Assembly: GCF_900582625.1 (NCBI RefSeq)
Contig: NZ_UTIQ01000241.1
Coordinates: 930,001-994,000 of the forward strand
DNA from: Pseudomonas viridiflava
GTDB lineage: Bacteria; Pseudomonadota; Gammaproteobacteria; Pseudomonadales; Pseudomonadaceae
Direction: 5' to 3'
DNA length: 64,000 nt
Of the stretch, positions 33,799-42,571 are shown piece after piece; within the stretch, counting starts at the first letter, position 1; each line of letters begins with the position of its first letter. The notes below the pieces were generated by a model. It had not been told where the DNA came from and did no database searches. It saw only the letters and a program-made list of their open reading frames with translations. The position numbers were made by a program, and so were the translations under genes.

Positions 33799-33879
33799 AT
33801 CGCGGCTAAAGCCGCTCCCACAGTAACCGCCAACCTGTAGGAGCGGCTGGGCGGCACTCCGATTAGCCGCGATTCCTGC
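33799..33879. repeat. REP-like pair with inserted segment
   Basis: The left part (33799-33823, ATCGCGGCTAAAGCCGCTCC...) is the usual element. The right copy (33835-33879) begins CTGTAGGAGCGGCT and ends AGCCGCGATTCCTG but has GGGCGGCACTCCGATT between the halves where the usual TTT would be. A reversed copy of that inserted segment occurs near 27760. Confidence 0.75.
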
Positions 33880-33897
33880 AAACGCCGAACCCAACCC

Positions 33898-34335
33898 TTA
33901 CGACGCCACCACCAACTCACTCATCGCCTTGCGCAGCCCATCCGGAATACCCACCGGCCGGTTGGTCTCGCGATCGACAAACACATGCACAAAGCGCCCC
34001 GCCGCGCAGGCTTCCTGCTCGCCGGCCTTGAACACCGCCAGCTCGTACTGCACCGAACTGTTGCCCAGTTTCCCCACCCGCAAACCAATGTCGATGCGCT
34101 CGGGAAAGGCGATGGAGGCGAAGTAGTCGCACGACGAGCTGACCACAAAGCCCACCACCGGCCCGCTGTGAATATCCAGGCCGCCGACTTCGATCAGGTA
34201 GGTGTTCACCGCGCTGTCGAAGAAGCTGTAGTAGGTCACGTTGTTGACGTGGCCATACACGTCGTTGTCGTGCCAGCGCGTGGTAATCGGCTGGAAGTGG
34301 GCGTAGTCGCTGCGCAGGTGTTGGCGGTCGGTCAT
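33898..34335 (-). CDS. Acyl-CoA thioesterase, hotdog 4HBT family
   Basis: The 145-residue hotdog protein has the 4HBT core RWHDNDVYGHVNNVTYYSFFD (about residues 20-40), with the catalytic aspartate of the family in HDNDVYGHVNN. It should hydrolyse acyl-CoA esters. Its genome position, directly before an iron alcohol dehydrogenase, is the same as PA5185 of P. aeruginosa. Substrate chain length is unknown. Confidence 0.9.
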   Translation of the reverse strand: MTDRQHLRSDYAHFQPITTRWHDNDVYGHVNNVTYYSFFDSAVNTYLIEVGGLDIHSGPVVGFVVSSSCDYFASIAFPERIDIGLRVGKLGNSSVQYELAVFKAGEQEACAAGRFVHVFVDRETNRPVGIPDGLRKAMSELVVAS

Positions 34336-34357
34336 GGGCGTGCTCGCATCAAGGTAA

Positions 34358-35521
34358 TCAGTAGGCGGCGTGGTAAATCGCCAGGGCGTCGGCTTCGGTG
34401 ATTTCGCGCGGGTTATTCACCAGCAGGCGCTGTTGCAGCATGGCGTCGCTGGCCAGTTGCGCGAGCATTTCCTGCGGCACATCGGCATCGCGCAGGCGGC
34501 TTGGCAGGCCGTGGCGTTCGTTCAGCGCCGACAGTTCGGTGATGAATTGTTCGGTCAGGCTGGCGGCATCGCCGGCTCGCAGCTTGTCACCCAGCAACAG
34601 CGGCGCCAGCTCGGCGTACAGCGCGCTGGCCGCCGAGGCGTTGAAGCGCAGCACATGCGGCAGCACCAGCGCGTTGCTCAGGCCGTGGGGAATGTGGAAG
34701 TGCCCGCCAAGCGGATAAGCCAGCGCATGCACGGCCGCCACCGGGGCGTTGGCAAACGCCTGACCGGCCAGCAACGCACCCAGCAACATGGCTTGGCGGG
34801 CGCTGCGGTTCTGGCCGTTGTGCACGGCTTCGTGCAGGTTGGCGGCGAGCAGGCGCAAGGCTTCGCGTGCGAGCAAATCGGAGAGCGGGTTTTTCTTCAG
34901 GGCGCTGGTGTACGACTCGATGGCATGCACCATGGCGTCGATGCCGGTGGCGGCGGTGACCGCGGGCGGCAGGCCGAGGGTCAGGTCGGCGTCCAGCAGC
35001 GCCAGGTCAGGCAACAGCAGCGGCGAGACGACGCCCATTTTGGTGGTTTCGCCCGTGGTGATAATGGCGATCTGAGTCACTTCGGAACCGGTGCCGGCGG
35101 TGGTCGGCACCTGAATCAGCGGCAAGCGCTGACCGCGTGCGTTGCCCACGCCGTAGATGTCTTTCAACGTCTGGTTGCACGCCGGGTGGGCCAGCAGCGC
35201 GACGAGCTTGGCCACGTCCATGGAGCTGCCGCCGCCAAAGCCGATGATCAGCTCTGCGCCCAGTTCGCGGGCTTGCTGAACGGCTTGCAGCACGATGGCT
35301 TCGGGCGGGTCGGCGACCACTTGGTCGAACACGGCCACGCTCAGGCCTTCGTCGGCAAAGCCCGGGAGAACCTCGTTGAGCAAACCGAACTTGGTGATGC
35401 CCGGGTCCGTCACGACCAGCACCGACTGGGCCCCGCGCTCGCGGCACAAGGCGGCCAGGCGGCGTGCCGAGCCGGATTCGCAGATGATCTGCGCGGTGGT
35501 GGCAAAGCTGAAAGGATGCAT
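34358..35521 (-). CDS. Iron-containing alcohol dehydrogenase
   Basis: The 387-residue enzyme has the NAD-binding GGGSSMDVAKLVAL (about residues 96-109) and the iron-ligand region HALAYPLGGHFHIPHGLSNA (about 261-280), matching group III alcohol dehydrogenases. It starts with MHPFSFATTAQIICESG and is 22 bases upstream of the thioesterase on the same strand. It corresponds to PA5186. It probably oxidises or reduces a medium-chain alcohol or aldehyde; the substrate is unknown. Confidence 0.92.
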   Translation of the reverse strand: MHPFSFATTAQIICESGSARRLAALCRERGAQSVLVVTDPGITKFGLLNEVLPGFADEGLSVAVFDQVVADPPEAIVLQAVQQARELGAELIIGFGGGSSMDVAKLVALLAHPACNQTLKDIYGVGNARGQRLPLIQVPTTAGTGSEVTQIAIITTGETTKMGVVSPLLLPDLALLDADLTLGLPPAVTAATGIDAMVHAIESYTSALKKNPLSDLLAREALRLLAANLHEAVHNGQNRSARQAMLLGALLAGQAFANAPVAAVHALAYPLGGHFHIPHGLSNALVLPHVLRFNASAASALYAELAPLLLGDKLRAGDAASLTEQFITELSALNERHGLPSRLRDADVPQEMLAQLASDAMLQQRLLVNNPREITEADALAIYHAAY

Positions 35522-35548
35522 GGCGTTCTCCTCAGGTTAATGGCGCAC

Positions 35549-36538
35549 TCACGGTTGAGCGGCAGCTGTCGGTGTGGCGCCGCCAGGCGATACGGAAGGC
35601 TGGCGGGCAAAGAAATTCCAGATGGCCTCGGGGGCATTGAAGCCCTCGGTGTTGCGGCCGAGCAAACGGGGGGCGCGGTACATGGGCTGCGGCACCAAAT
35701 GGCCGCCACCGACCAACGCGTAAAGCGCCACTTCGTGTTTACCCGGTGCTTGCCATTGCTGCAAACGCACCGCCTCGCTCGGGTGTTGTTCTTGCGTGGC
35801 CTTCGCAGGGTAACCGTTCAAGCCGGCGAAGTAGGCGGCGGTGTCGCCCGCCGACCGCACCGTGCCTCGGTTGCCCAGCCCAAACAGGGTGACCTTGCCG
35901 CCGTTAAACGGGTTGATCGGGTCGTCTGTGCCGTTGACTACCAGCACCGATGCCGGCTGCCCGCTGGTTTCGCACGCCAGGTTGTCGCCGGTCGGCAAGT
36001 TCGCCGCCACTGCCGCCACGCCCGCAAGCAGATTCGGCTGCTCCAGGGCAAAGCGGAAACCCAGGTGCCCGCCGCTGGAGTAACCGGTGAGAAATGCCCG
36101 CGAGCGGTCGATCTGGTGTTGCTGGGCGAAGCGTTGAATCAGGGCGGCGATAAAGCCTTTGTCGTCGATGTTCCGCTGACGCGCGGCGTAGTCGGCGACC
36201 AGGCGGCAGTCGTTCCAGTTTTTCTCGAAACCTTGTGGATAAACCACCACGAAACCGTGGGCGTCGGCCAGGCGCTCGAATTCGTAGCCGGTGTACACGC
36301 GGATGTCGTCGCTGGTTTGGAGCGAGCCGTGCAGCACGAACAGCAGCGGTGCGTTGGCTTTGAGGTTTTTGGGGATGTAGTAGCTGAACTGGCGGTCCAG
36401 CGTGCCGACCTGGATGTGGTCGTGTTGCACGGTGGCGCTGAGGGACGGCGGGTTGGGCCGCGGGGCGTAGGCGAAGTAGGCGTATAGGCAGGCCAACAGG
36501 CCTAGCAGCACGATTAGTACACGGAAGCGCTTTTTCAA
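35549..36538 (-). CDS. Exported esterase of the PHB depolymerase/LpqC family
   Basis: The 329-residue protein has a signal anchor (residues 6-25), an oxyanion-type LFVLHGSLQTSDD (about 66-78), a nucleophile elbow GYSSG with serine 154, an aspartate in VVNGTDDPINPF (about 220) and a histidine in LVGGGHLVPQPM (about 288). This is the alpha/beta-hydrolase layout of the LpqC/PHB depolymerase group. The C-terminus ends in a low-complexity PGGATPTAAAQP tail. It lies between the alcohol dehydrogenase and acyl-CoA dehydrogenase genes. It may cleave short polyester or phenolic esters in the periplasm; this is not certain. Confidence 0.8.
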   Translation of the reverse strand: MKKRFRVLIVLLGLLACLYAYFAYAPRPNPPSLSATVQHDHIQVGTLDRQFSYYIPKNLKANAPLLFVLHGSLQTSDDIRVYTGYEFERLADAHGFVVVYPQGFEKNWNDCRLVADYAARQRNIDDKGFIAALIQRFAQQHQIDRSRAFLTGYSSGGHLGFRFALEQPNLLAGVAAVAANLPTGDNLACETSGQPASVLVVNGTDDPINPFNGGKVTLFGLGNRGTVRSAGDTAAYFAGLNGYPAKATQEQHPSEAVRLQQWQAPGKHEVALYALVGGGHLVPQPMYRAPRLLGRNTEGFNAPEAIWNFFARQPSVSPGGATPTAAAQP

Positions 36539-36577
36539 TCGGCACCCTCTTTTTTATTGTTATGGATGATCGACTGA

Positions 36578-36677
36578 AGATTCTGGATCCCCGCCTGCGC
36601 GGGGATGACGGTGGGTTGATATCCAACTCCGTCATTCCCGCGAAGGCGGCGATCCGACGAATCGGAATCCAGAATCT
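36578..36677. repeat. Long palindromic intergenic repeat
   Basis: The ends AGATTCTGGAT (36578-36588) and ATCCAGAATCT (36667-36677) are perfect inverted copies; inside are two hairpins of the CCCGCCTGCGCGGGGATGAC and GTCATTCCCGCGAAGGCGG type. A single short copy occurs at 52306-52333. It lies between two same-strand genes and shares features with widespread proteobacterial palindromes. Confidence 0.8.
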
Positions 36678-36689
36678 CGAGCCGTACGC

Positions 36690-38480
36690 TTAGAACGCGA
36701 AATGCGCCTCCGGCAACGCCATCAGGCAATCCGCGCCGCCCAGTACCATTTCGCGGTGGCTGCTTACGCGCGGCAATACGCGGCGCATGTAGAAGCGGGC
36801 GCTGTGCAGTTTGGCTTGATAGAACTCGGCCTCGCCGGCACCAGCGTCCAATGCATCTTGGGCGCGGGCGGCGGCTTGTAGCCACAGGCCGGCCAGCAGC
36901 AGGTACGAGCTGTATTGCAGGAAGTCGACCGAGCAGGCGCCGATCTCTTGCGGGTCGCGGTTGCTGGCGGCGAGCACTTGTGCGGTCAGGTCGCGCCATT
37001 CGTGCAGGCGTTCTTGCAGCGGTTGCACCAGGTCGGCGAGCTGGCTGCGGCTGGCTTGCGCGTCGCACAGGGCGGCGAATTCGTCTTGCAGGGCGTTCAG
37101 TTCTGCACCGCCGTCGCCCATCAGTTTGCGGCGAATAAAGTCCAGCGCCTGAATGCCGTTGGTGCCTTCGTAGATCTGCGTGATGCGGCTGTCGCGCATC
37201 AGTTGCTCCATGCCCCATTCACGGATGTAGCCGTGACCGCCGTATATCTGCACGCCGAGGCTGGCCACTTCCTGGCCCATGTCGGTAAAGAACGATTTGA
37301 CGATGGGAATCAGCAGCGCCACGCGCTTGCTGGCCACTTTGCGCTCGGCCGGATCGGGATGGCCGTGTTCCAGGTCGAGCTGGCGCGCGGTGTAGGCGGC
37401 GAGCATGCGGCTGCCTTCCACCAAGGTTTTCTGGGTCAGCAACATGCGGCGCACGTCCGGGTGCACGATGATCGGGTCGGCGGCTTTGTCCGGTGCCGCC
37501 GCGCCAGTAAGGGCGCGCGATTGCAGGCGTTCACGGGCGTAAGCCAGGGCGCCCTGGTAGGAGCGTTCGGCCACGCCGAGACCTTGCAGGCCGACCTGGA
37601 AACGGGCGTCGTTCATCATGGTGAACATGCACGCCAGGCCCTGGTTGGCCGAGCCCACCAGCCAGCCTTTGGCGCCGTCGAAGTTCATCACGCAGGTGGC
37701 GGCGCCTTTGATGCCCATCTTGTGTTCGATGGCGCCGCAGCTCAGGGTGTTTTTCTCACCCGGCGCGCCATTGGATTTGGCGATGTATTTGGGCACCAGA
37801 AACAGGCTGATGCCTTTCACGCCAGCCGGTGCATCGGGCAGACGGGCGAGCACCAAGTGGACGATGTTTTCCGACATGTCCTGCTCGCCGCCGCTGATGA
37901 AAATTTTGCTGCCGGTGATCGCGTAGCTGCCATCGGCCTGCGGCTCGGCCTTGGTGCGCAGCAGCGCCAGGTCGGTGCCGGCTTGCGGTTCGGTGAGGCA
38001 CATGGTGCCGGTCCAGCTGCCGTTGACCATCTTGCCCAGGTACGCACTTTTCAGTTCTTCGCTGCCGTGTTTGTACAGCGCCAGCACCGCGCCTTCGGTA
38101 AGGCCCGAGTACACGCGAAACGACAGGCTCGCGGCCATGAGCATTTCGTGGAAGCTGGCCGCGACCATTTGCGGGAAGCCTTGGCCGCCGTATTGGGTTG
38201 GGCCGGTCATGCTCGCCCAGCCGTTGTCGACGTATTGCTGGTAAGCGTCGCGGAAACCGGTGGGCGTGGTGACCGCGCCGTTAATCAGGGTGACGCCTTC
38301 TTCATCGCTGTTGCGGTTGAGCGGTGCGATCACTTCGCCGGTGTAGCGCGCCGCTTCTTCCAGCACGCCATCGACCAGTTCGCGGTCCAGGCCGTTATCG
38401 AGCAGTTCGCAGTGGGCGCCGACGTCGAACATTTCATGCAGTACAAAGCGCATGTCGCGCAGGGGGGCTTGGTAGCTCAT
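36690..38480 (-). CDS. Acyl-CoA dehydrogenase (596 residues, DmdC-like)
   Basis: The enzyme oxidises an acyl-CoA to the enoyl-CoA using FAD. It has CLTEPQAGTDLALLRT (about residues 157-172), KIFISGGEQD, GWLVG..NQGL and the C-terminal IYEGTNGIQALDFIRRK, which holds the catalytic glutamate typical of the group. At 596 residues it is longer than classic members (about 380) and resembles the DmdC/long acyl-CoA dehydrogenase branch with an extra C-terminal helical domain. The ATG overlaps the stop of the upstream 3-hydroxyacyl-CoA dehydrogenase (ATGA region). It corresponds to PA5187. Confidence 0.93.
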   Translation of the reverse strand: MSYQAPLRDMRFVLHEMFDVGAHCELLDNGLDRELVDGVLEEAARYTGEVIAPLNRNSDEEGVTLINGAVTTPTGFRDAYQQYVDNGWASMTGPTQYGGQGFPQMVAASFHEMLMAASLSFRVYSGLTEGAVLALYKHGSEELKSAYLGKMVNGSWTGTMCLTEPQAGTDLALLRTKAEPQADGSYAITGSKIFISGGEQDMSENIVHLVLARLPDAPAGVKGISLFLVPKYIAKSNGAPGEKNTLSCGAIEHKMGIKGAATCVMNFDGAKGWLVGSANQGLACMFTMMNDARFQVGLQGLGVAERSYQGALAYARERLQSRALTGAAAPDKAADPIIVHPDVRRMLLTQKTLVEGSRMLAAYTARQLDLEHGHPDPAERKVASKRVALLIPIVKSFFTDMGQEVASLGVQIYGGHGYIREWGMEQLMRDSRITQIYEGTNGIQALDFIRRKLMGDGGAELNALQDEFAALCDAQASRSQLADLVQPLQERLHEWRDLTAQVLAASNRDPQEIGACSVDFLQYSSYLLLAGLWLQAAARAQDALDAGAGEAEFYQAKLHSARFYMRRVLPRVSSHREMVLGGADCLMALPEAHFAF

Positions 38481-39718
38481 AGCGAACCCTCTTTAACATC
38501 GGAGAAACGTTTGCCGCTGGTGGCCAGCTTTTCAATCAGCGCAGCCGGCTGCCAGTGGTTGCCAAAGTGGCTTTGCAGGGCGTGCAGGCGCGCAAGAATG
38601 TCGTCCACGCCCTGGCTGTCGGCCCAAGTCATGGGGCCGCCTTTGTCTTGCGGGAAGCCGTAGCCGTTGAGGTAGACCAGGTCGACGTCATGGCTGTTGG
38701 CGGCGATGTTTTCTTCGAGAATTTTCGCGCCTTCGTTCACCAGCGCCAGCAGGCAGCGCTCGAGGATTTCTTCTTGGCCGATGGAGCGGCGTTTAAAGCC
38801 CAGCCCTTCGGACACCTGCAGCACCAGCGCGTCCACTTCCGGGTCGTGCTCGGCCTGGCGGCTGCCTTCGGCGTAGCGGTAGTAACCCATGCGCGACTTC
38901 TGCCCGAAGCGGCCCAGTTCGCACAGGTGGTTGTCCACTTGCACGGCTGGGTCATCCTGGCCCTTGCCGGCCAAACCACGGGCGCGCCATTCCAGGTCGA
39001 TGCCGACCACGTCGTACATGCGAAACGGGCCCATGGCGAAACCGAAGCCTTGCAGTGCGGCGTCCACTTGATGCGGATACGCGCCTTCGAGCAGCAACAT
39101 GCGCGCCTCACGCACGTAGGTGGCGAGCATGCGGTTGCCGATAAAGCCGTCGCAGTTGCCGGCTACCACGCTGACTTTGCCGATGCGTTTGCCGAGGTCG
39201 ACGGCGGCGTCGAGTACGGCCTTGGCGGTTTTCTCGCCACGCACGATTTCCAGCAATTTCATGATGTGCGCGGGGCTGAAGAAGTGCAGGCCCAGCACGT
39301 GGTCGGGGCGCTGGGTGACGGCGGCGAGGGCGTCGATATCGAGCGCCGAGGTGTTGCTGGCCAGAATCGCGCCCTGTTTCACGGTTTCGTCCAGGGTGCG
39401 AAATATCTGCTGCTTGAGTTCGAGGTTTTCGTACACCGCTTCGATCACCAGATCGGCTTCGGCCAGCGCGGCGTAGTCGCCAACGGGCGTGACGCATGCC
39501 AGGCGAGCGGCGGATTGTTCCTCGGTGATGCGACCGAGTTTGACGTTGTGCGCGTTGGTGTCGGCGACCACACCCATGGCCTGTTCGAGCATCTGCGCGT
39601 TGTTGTCCAGCCACAGCACGCGAATGCCGGCGTTGGCCAGGCTCATGACAATGCCACGGCCCATGGTGCCCGCGCCGATGACGGCGGCGCGCTGAATATC
39701 GTAGGTGCTCTGGGTCAT
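38477..39718 (-). CDS. 3-hydroxyacyl-CoA dehydrogenase
   Basis: The 413-residue protein carries out the NAD-dependent oxidation of 3-hydroxyacyl-CoA. It has the Rossmann motif IGAGTMGRGIVMSLANAG (about residues 15-32), SNTSALDI, the catalytic GLHFFSPAHIMKLLEI (about 143-158) and NCDGFIGNRML, followed by two C-terminal helical repeats. Unlike FadB it lacks the enoyl-CoA hydratase half. The start lies 129 bases from a divergent LysR gene. It corresponds to PA5188. Confidence 0.93.
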   Translation of the reverse strand: MTQSTYDIQRAAVIGAGTMGRGIVMSLANAGIRVLWLDNNAQMLEQAMGVVADTNAHNVKLGRITEEQSAARLACVTPVGDYAALAEADLVIEAVYENLELKQQIFRTLDETVKQGAILASNTSALDIDALAAVTQRPDHVLGLHFFSPAHIMKLLEIVRGEKTAKAVLDAAVDLGKRIGKVSVVAGNCDGFIGNRMLATYVREARMLLLEGAYPHQVDAALQGFGFAMGPFRMYDVVGIDLEWRARGLAGKGQDDPAVQVDNHLCELGRFGQKSRMGYYRYAEGSRQAEHDPEVDALVLQVSEGLGFKRRSIGQEEILERCLLALVNEGAKILEENIAANSHDVDLVYLNGYGFPQDKGGPMTWADSQGVDDILARLHALQSHFGNHWQPAALIEKLATSGKRFSDVKEGSL

Positions 39719-39847
39719 TTTGGACTCCTTATTGTTCAGGTGCGGGCAGGTAGCGGGCGCCGCTCACGCAAATACAAAACGCCCAACACCATAAGGAAAG
39801 CGCTACTATTTTTGAAATTTAGTCTTGTGATATTTGGCATTCACCCA

Positions 39848-40759
39848 ATGAATATCTCCACCTTCGACCTCAACTTGCTGCGCGTGCTGGATGCGTTGCT
39901 GCGTGAATGCAACGTCTCCCGCGCGGCGGAACGCTTGTCCCTGAGCCAACCGGCGGTGAGCAATGCGCTGAATCGGCTGCGCGTGCTGCTCGACGATCCG
40001 CTGCTGGTGCGCGTCGGTCGCGCCATGCAGCCAACGCCCCGGGCGCAGGCGCTGGCCGGGCCGATCCGGGCGGCGTTGCAGCAGATCGAACAAAGCCTGA
40101 GCGCCGGCGAAATTTTCGAGCCGGCGCGCAGCAAACAGCGGTTCAACGTTGCCGTGACCGACTACGTCGAGCTGATTTGCATGCCGCGCCTGATCGAGCA
40201 GCTTAGTCGGCTGGCGCCGGGTATTCGTATCGAAATCCATCACCTGAGCCCGACCTTGCCCAGCGAGGCGCTGGACAAAGGCGAGCTGGACTTGGTGCTC
40301 GGCCGCTTCGAAGAAATTCCCCCGCGTTTCGCCCGCCGCCATTGGATGAGCGAAACGCTGCAACTGGCCGTGCGTACCGGGCATCCACTGTTTGCCGACA
40401 ACGCGCCGCTGGACCTGGCGCGTTTCCTCGCGTTGCGTCACCTCTGGGTACATGGCGGCCAAACGCGCGGCATGGTCGACCAGTGGCTGGGCGAACAGGG
40501 CCTGAGCCGCACCATTACTTACACCACGCCGAACTATTTGCAGGCGGCGCATATCGTGGCGACAAGCGAGTTGGCGGCGGTGCTTCCTAGCCAACTGGCG
40601 AGACATTTCGCCGAGCTGCTGCCGTTAATGCTGTCGGATTTACCGATGCCGCTGGGGCCGTTTCACCTGGAAATCGTTCATCTCGGGCAGCGTCTGCGCG
40701 ACCCGGCGTTGCAGTGGTTGGTGGAGCAAATCATGCAAATTGGTGGGCCAGCGCGATGA
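39848..40759 (+). CDS. LysR-family regulator divergent from the acyl-CoA genes
   Basis: The 303-residue protein starts with the LysR winged helix (LNLLRVLDALLRECNVSRAAERLSLSQPAVSNALNRLR region, about residues 7-44) and continues into a NodD/Nah-like effector domain (FNVAVTDYVELICMPRLIE). The ATG at 39848 is chosen because family members begin a few residues before LNLL; the frame is open far upstream through the opposite-strand gene, which is only an antisense shadow. Divergent placement suggests it controls the acyl-CoA dehydrogenase operon. It matches PA5189. Confidence 0.9.
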   Translation: MNISTFDLNLLRVLDALLRECNVSRAAERLSLSQPAVSNALNRLRVLLDDPLLVRVGRAMQPTPRAQALAGPIRAALQQIEQSLSAGEIFEPARSKQRFNVAVTDYVELICMPRLIEQLSRLAPGIRIEIHHLSPTLPSEALDKGELDLVLGRFEEIPPRFARRHWMSETLQLAVRTGHPLFADNAPLDLARFLALRHLWVHGGQTRGMVDQWLGEQGLSRTITYTTPNYLQAAHIVATSELAAVLPSQLARHFAELLPLMLSDLPMPLGPFHLEIVHLGQRLRDPALQWLVEQIMQIGGPAR

Positions 40760-41051
40760 ATCGAGGCGGCGCACGGGTGACGTTCGTCGGGTTCTCACGC
40801 CAGCAATGCGTTTGGGGAAAGCGTCAGGTCGCCTCGGACACCCTTCCAGCCCTTTTTCTGCTGTTCGGCTACAGGCCGCAGGTGATGGGCGATCAAGCGT
40901 AACGGCGTGGCAGCGCCATAAAACCCGGTCAGCGATACGGCGAAAAAGTTCTAGAACATCTGCTTTGGCGCCATATGCCACATCCGCCTAAAGGCACACG
41001 CCAGCCGCACTTACACTGACATTCCCAGGCCATGAAACCAGGGAGAACGTC

Positions 41052-41546
41052 ATGCCCTTAGCCATCGACAGCGTGAACAACGCCTATTACACCAGCACAC
41101 CGTTAGTGCGAAGTCCGTTCCAGACCACCCCAACCGATGGGGCGGCAGCCACCTCGCTGGCGGAGCGGTTGGCGGCAAACAACGAAGCCGCACTGGTCCG
41201 TCAGCAGGAACTGCAAGAGCAACGTGAGTTGCGGGCGCAGGAACAGCGGGAGCTGCAACAACAGCGTCAAGCTGAATTGCGAGATGCCCGGCAGCAGCAG
41301 ATCGAAGAGCTGCAAGATCAGTTAGCGCAGGCTCGTCAGGCAGCGTTTGACGCATTGCAGGACGACATCAATAACCCCTTCTCGCCCGAGAACCTGGCAC
41401 GTCAGCAGTTGGAGGTGGACAACAATCCACAGTCCTTCGGACTTGACCCCAATCAGGTCACGACGCGCGTGGCGACCCAGGCGATTTCGGTTTATCAAGA
41501 AACGCAGAATGGGCCGGATCTGCTTAATCGTGGATTGGTGGCTTAA
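41052..41546 (+). CDS. Hypothetical protein with Gln/Glu-rich coiled coil
   Basis: The 164-residue protein has no signal peptide or membrane span. Residues about 36-110 form a long charged helix rich in QQ, RQQ and EL repeats (RELRAQEQRELQQQRQAEL), very likely a coiled coil, flanked by a polar N-terminus and a C-terminal part with QVTTRVATQAISVYQETQNG. GGGAGAACGTC precedes the ATG, a good ribosome-binding site. I do not recognise the family. It lies alone between the LysR gene and a small lipoprotein; the 292-base gap before it shows no other gene. Confidence 0.65.
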   Translation: MPLAIDSVNNAYYTSTPLVRSPFQTTPTDGAAATSLAERLAANNEAALVRQQELQEQRELRAQEQRELQQQRQAELRDARQQQIEELQDQLAQARQAAFDALQDDINNPFSPENLARQQLEVDNNPQSFGLDPNQVTTRVATQAISVYQETQNGPDLLNRGLVA

Positions 41547-41551
41547 ACCCG

Positions 41552-41612
41552 ATCGAGGCTAAAGCCCCTCCTACAGGAGCCGCGTTTTTGTGGAGAGGCT
41601 TTAGCCTTGGCG
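41552..41612. repeat. REP-like inverted pair
   Basis: ATCGAGGCTAAAGCCCCTCC (41552-41571) and GGAGAGGCTTTAGCCTTGG (41592-41610) form an inverted pair of the dispersed element after the hypothetical gene; it may end its transcript. Confidence 0.7.
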
Positions 41613-41690
41613 AATGCGGGCAGAAAAACATGGACCCTTTAGCGCAGCGTCCGGTCAATGGTTGTAGACCTACCTAAAGGAGTACCAACC

Positions 41691-41900
41691 ATGAAAAAGT
41701 GGATCTTTGCCGCCTGCTGCTTGCTGACCCTTTCCGGCTGCGCCAGCGACTACATTATCAACACCACCGACGGCCAAATGATCAATGCTCAAGGCAAGCC
41801 GGAGCTGGATGAAGAAACCGGCCTGCTGGAATACGAAGATGCCGAAGGCAATTCGCAACAGATTCCGCAGACCCAAGTGCGTCAACTGATCGAGCGTTAA
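41691..41900 (+). CDS. Small YgdI/YgdR-type lipoprotein
   Basis: The 69-residue protein has a lipoprotein signal with lipobox LSGC (cysteine at about residue 18) followed by a compact domain DYIINTTDGQMINAQGKPELDEETG that fits the YgdI/YgdR (DUF903) family. The ATG at 41691 follows AAAGGAGTACC; an upstream in-frame start at 41658 would spoil the signal peptide. It should be an outer-membrane-anchored small protein of unknown role. It ends in a strong terminator. Confidence 0.88.
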   Translation: MKKWIFAACCLLTLSGCASDYIINTTDGQMINAQGKPELDEETGLLEYEDAEGNSQQIPQTQVRQLIER

Positions 41901-41917
41901 TGCCGATTCGTTGAGCC

Positions 41918-41947
41918 AAAAAAACCGCCCCTTGAGGCGGTTTTTTT
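41918..41947. terminator. Rho-independent terminator (bidirectional)
   Basis: AAAAAAACCGCC, loop, GGCGGTTTTTTT, with A- and T-runs on both sides, between the small lipoprotein gene and the convergent HPF-like gene. It could serve both. Confidence 0.92.
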
Positions 41948-41975
41948 ATGGCCGGCTTACAGCGGCCGGTACCCT

Positions 41976-42398
41976 TCAATCTTTGCCAAGTGCGTCCTGC
42001 TTGGAGAGGAATTCTTCCTGCAACAACGCGTCGGGGTCTTCGCCGGTGTCTTCGTTGAGTTCGGTAGGCATGTGGCCCGTCGACACGGTTTTCGCGTCGA
42101 GGCGGCCCATCAAGTGTTCGAGGGCGTGGCGCATTTTTTCGGCGGCGCCTTCTACCGCTAGGTCCAGCGATTCAGCTTTGTGCGTTACCGAAATGGGCTG
42201 ATGGCCTTTTGGCCGAGCCTCGATCTGGCAGCGTTTGTCTTCGGAACCGGACTTGGCGCCGTTTTCATCGCTGAGGTGAATTTCCAACCGGGTGAGAAAG
42301 TCATCGTACCGTTCCAGCCGATCCGTTACCGCTGCACCTACCCACTCCTGGAGACGGGCACTGCCTTGCATATCGTTACTGTTGACTTGAACTTGCAT
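41976..42398 (-). CDS. HPF/RaiA-family ribosome-associated protein
   Basis: The 140-residue protein has the S30AE-type fold pattern: MQVQVNSNDMQGSARLQEWV at the start, RLEIHLSDENGAK and CQIEARPKGHQPISVTH strands, then a helix DLAVEGAAEKMRHALEHLMGRL. Family members bind the 30S subunit and inactivate ribosomes under stress. The acidic tail (about 105-140) is unlike short HPF and unlike the long-form dimerisation domain. The ATG at 42398 is preceded by GAGGTAGCT. It is downstream of pckA on the same strand, behind a terminator. Confidence 0.82.
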   Translation of the reverse strand: MQVQVNSNDMQGSARLQEWVGAAVTDRLERYDDFLTRLEIHLSDENGAKSGSEDKRCQIEARPKGHQPISVTHKAESLDLAVEGAAEKMRHALEHLMGRLDAKTVSTGHMPTELNEDTGEDPDALLQEEFLSKQDALGKD

Positions 42399-42530
42399 AG
42401 CTACCTCGTTTACGACGGTTGTAGGTATTGGAGGCCAGGTATACAGGCAAGGTTCAGGCAAAGCACTGATGTATGTCGCGCGGGATGTTTCTGATGGAGG
42501 GCGTGCTCTCACAAGGGTTGCCGCGCCCAT

Positions 42531-42557
42531 AAAAAAACCGCCCGAAGGCGGCTTTTT
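42531..42557 (-). terminator. Rho-independent terminator of pckA
   Basis: On the minus strand AAAAAGCCGCC, a TTCG loop and GGGCGGTTTTTTT follow the pckA stop by 14 bases. The UUCG tetraloop gives a very stable stem. Confidence 0.93.
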
Positions 42558-42571
42558 AAAACGTCGGGCTC

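Noticed and set aside
34370..36487. 705-residue plus-strand open frame
   Set aside because: It is the antisense of the alcohol dehydrogenase and esterase genes; long mirrored frames are common in GC-rich DNA. The minus-strand proteins have clear families.
36915..38663. 582-residue plus-strand open frame
   Set aside because: Antisense shadow of the acyl-CoA dehydrogenase, with no recognisable domain.
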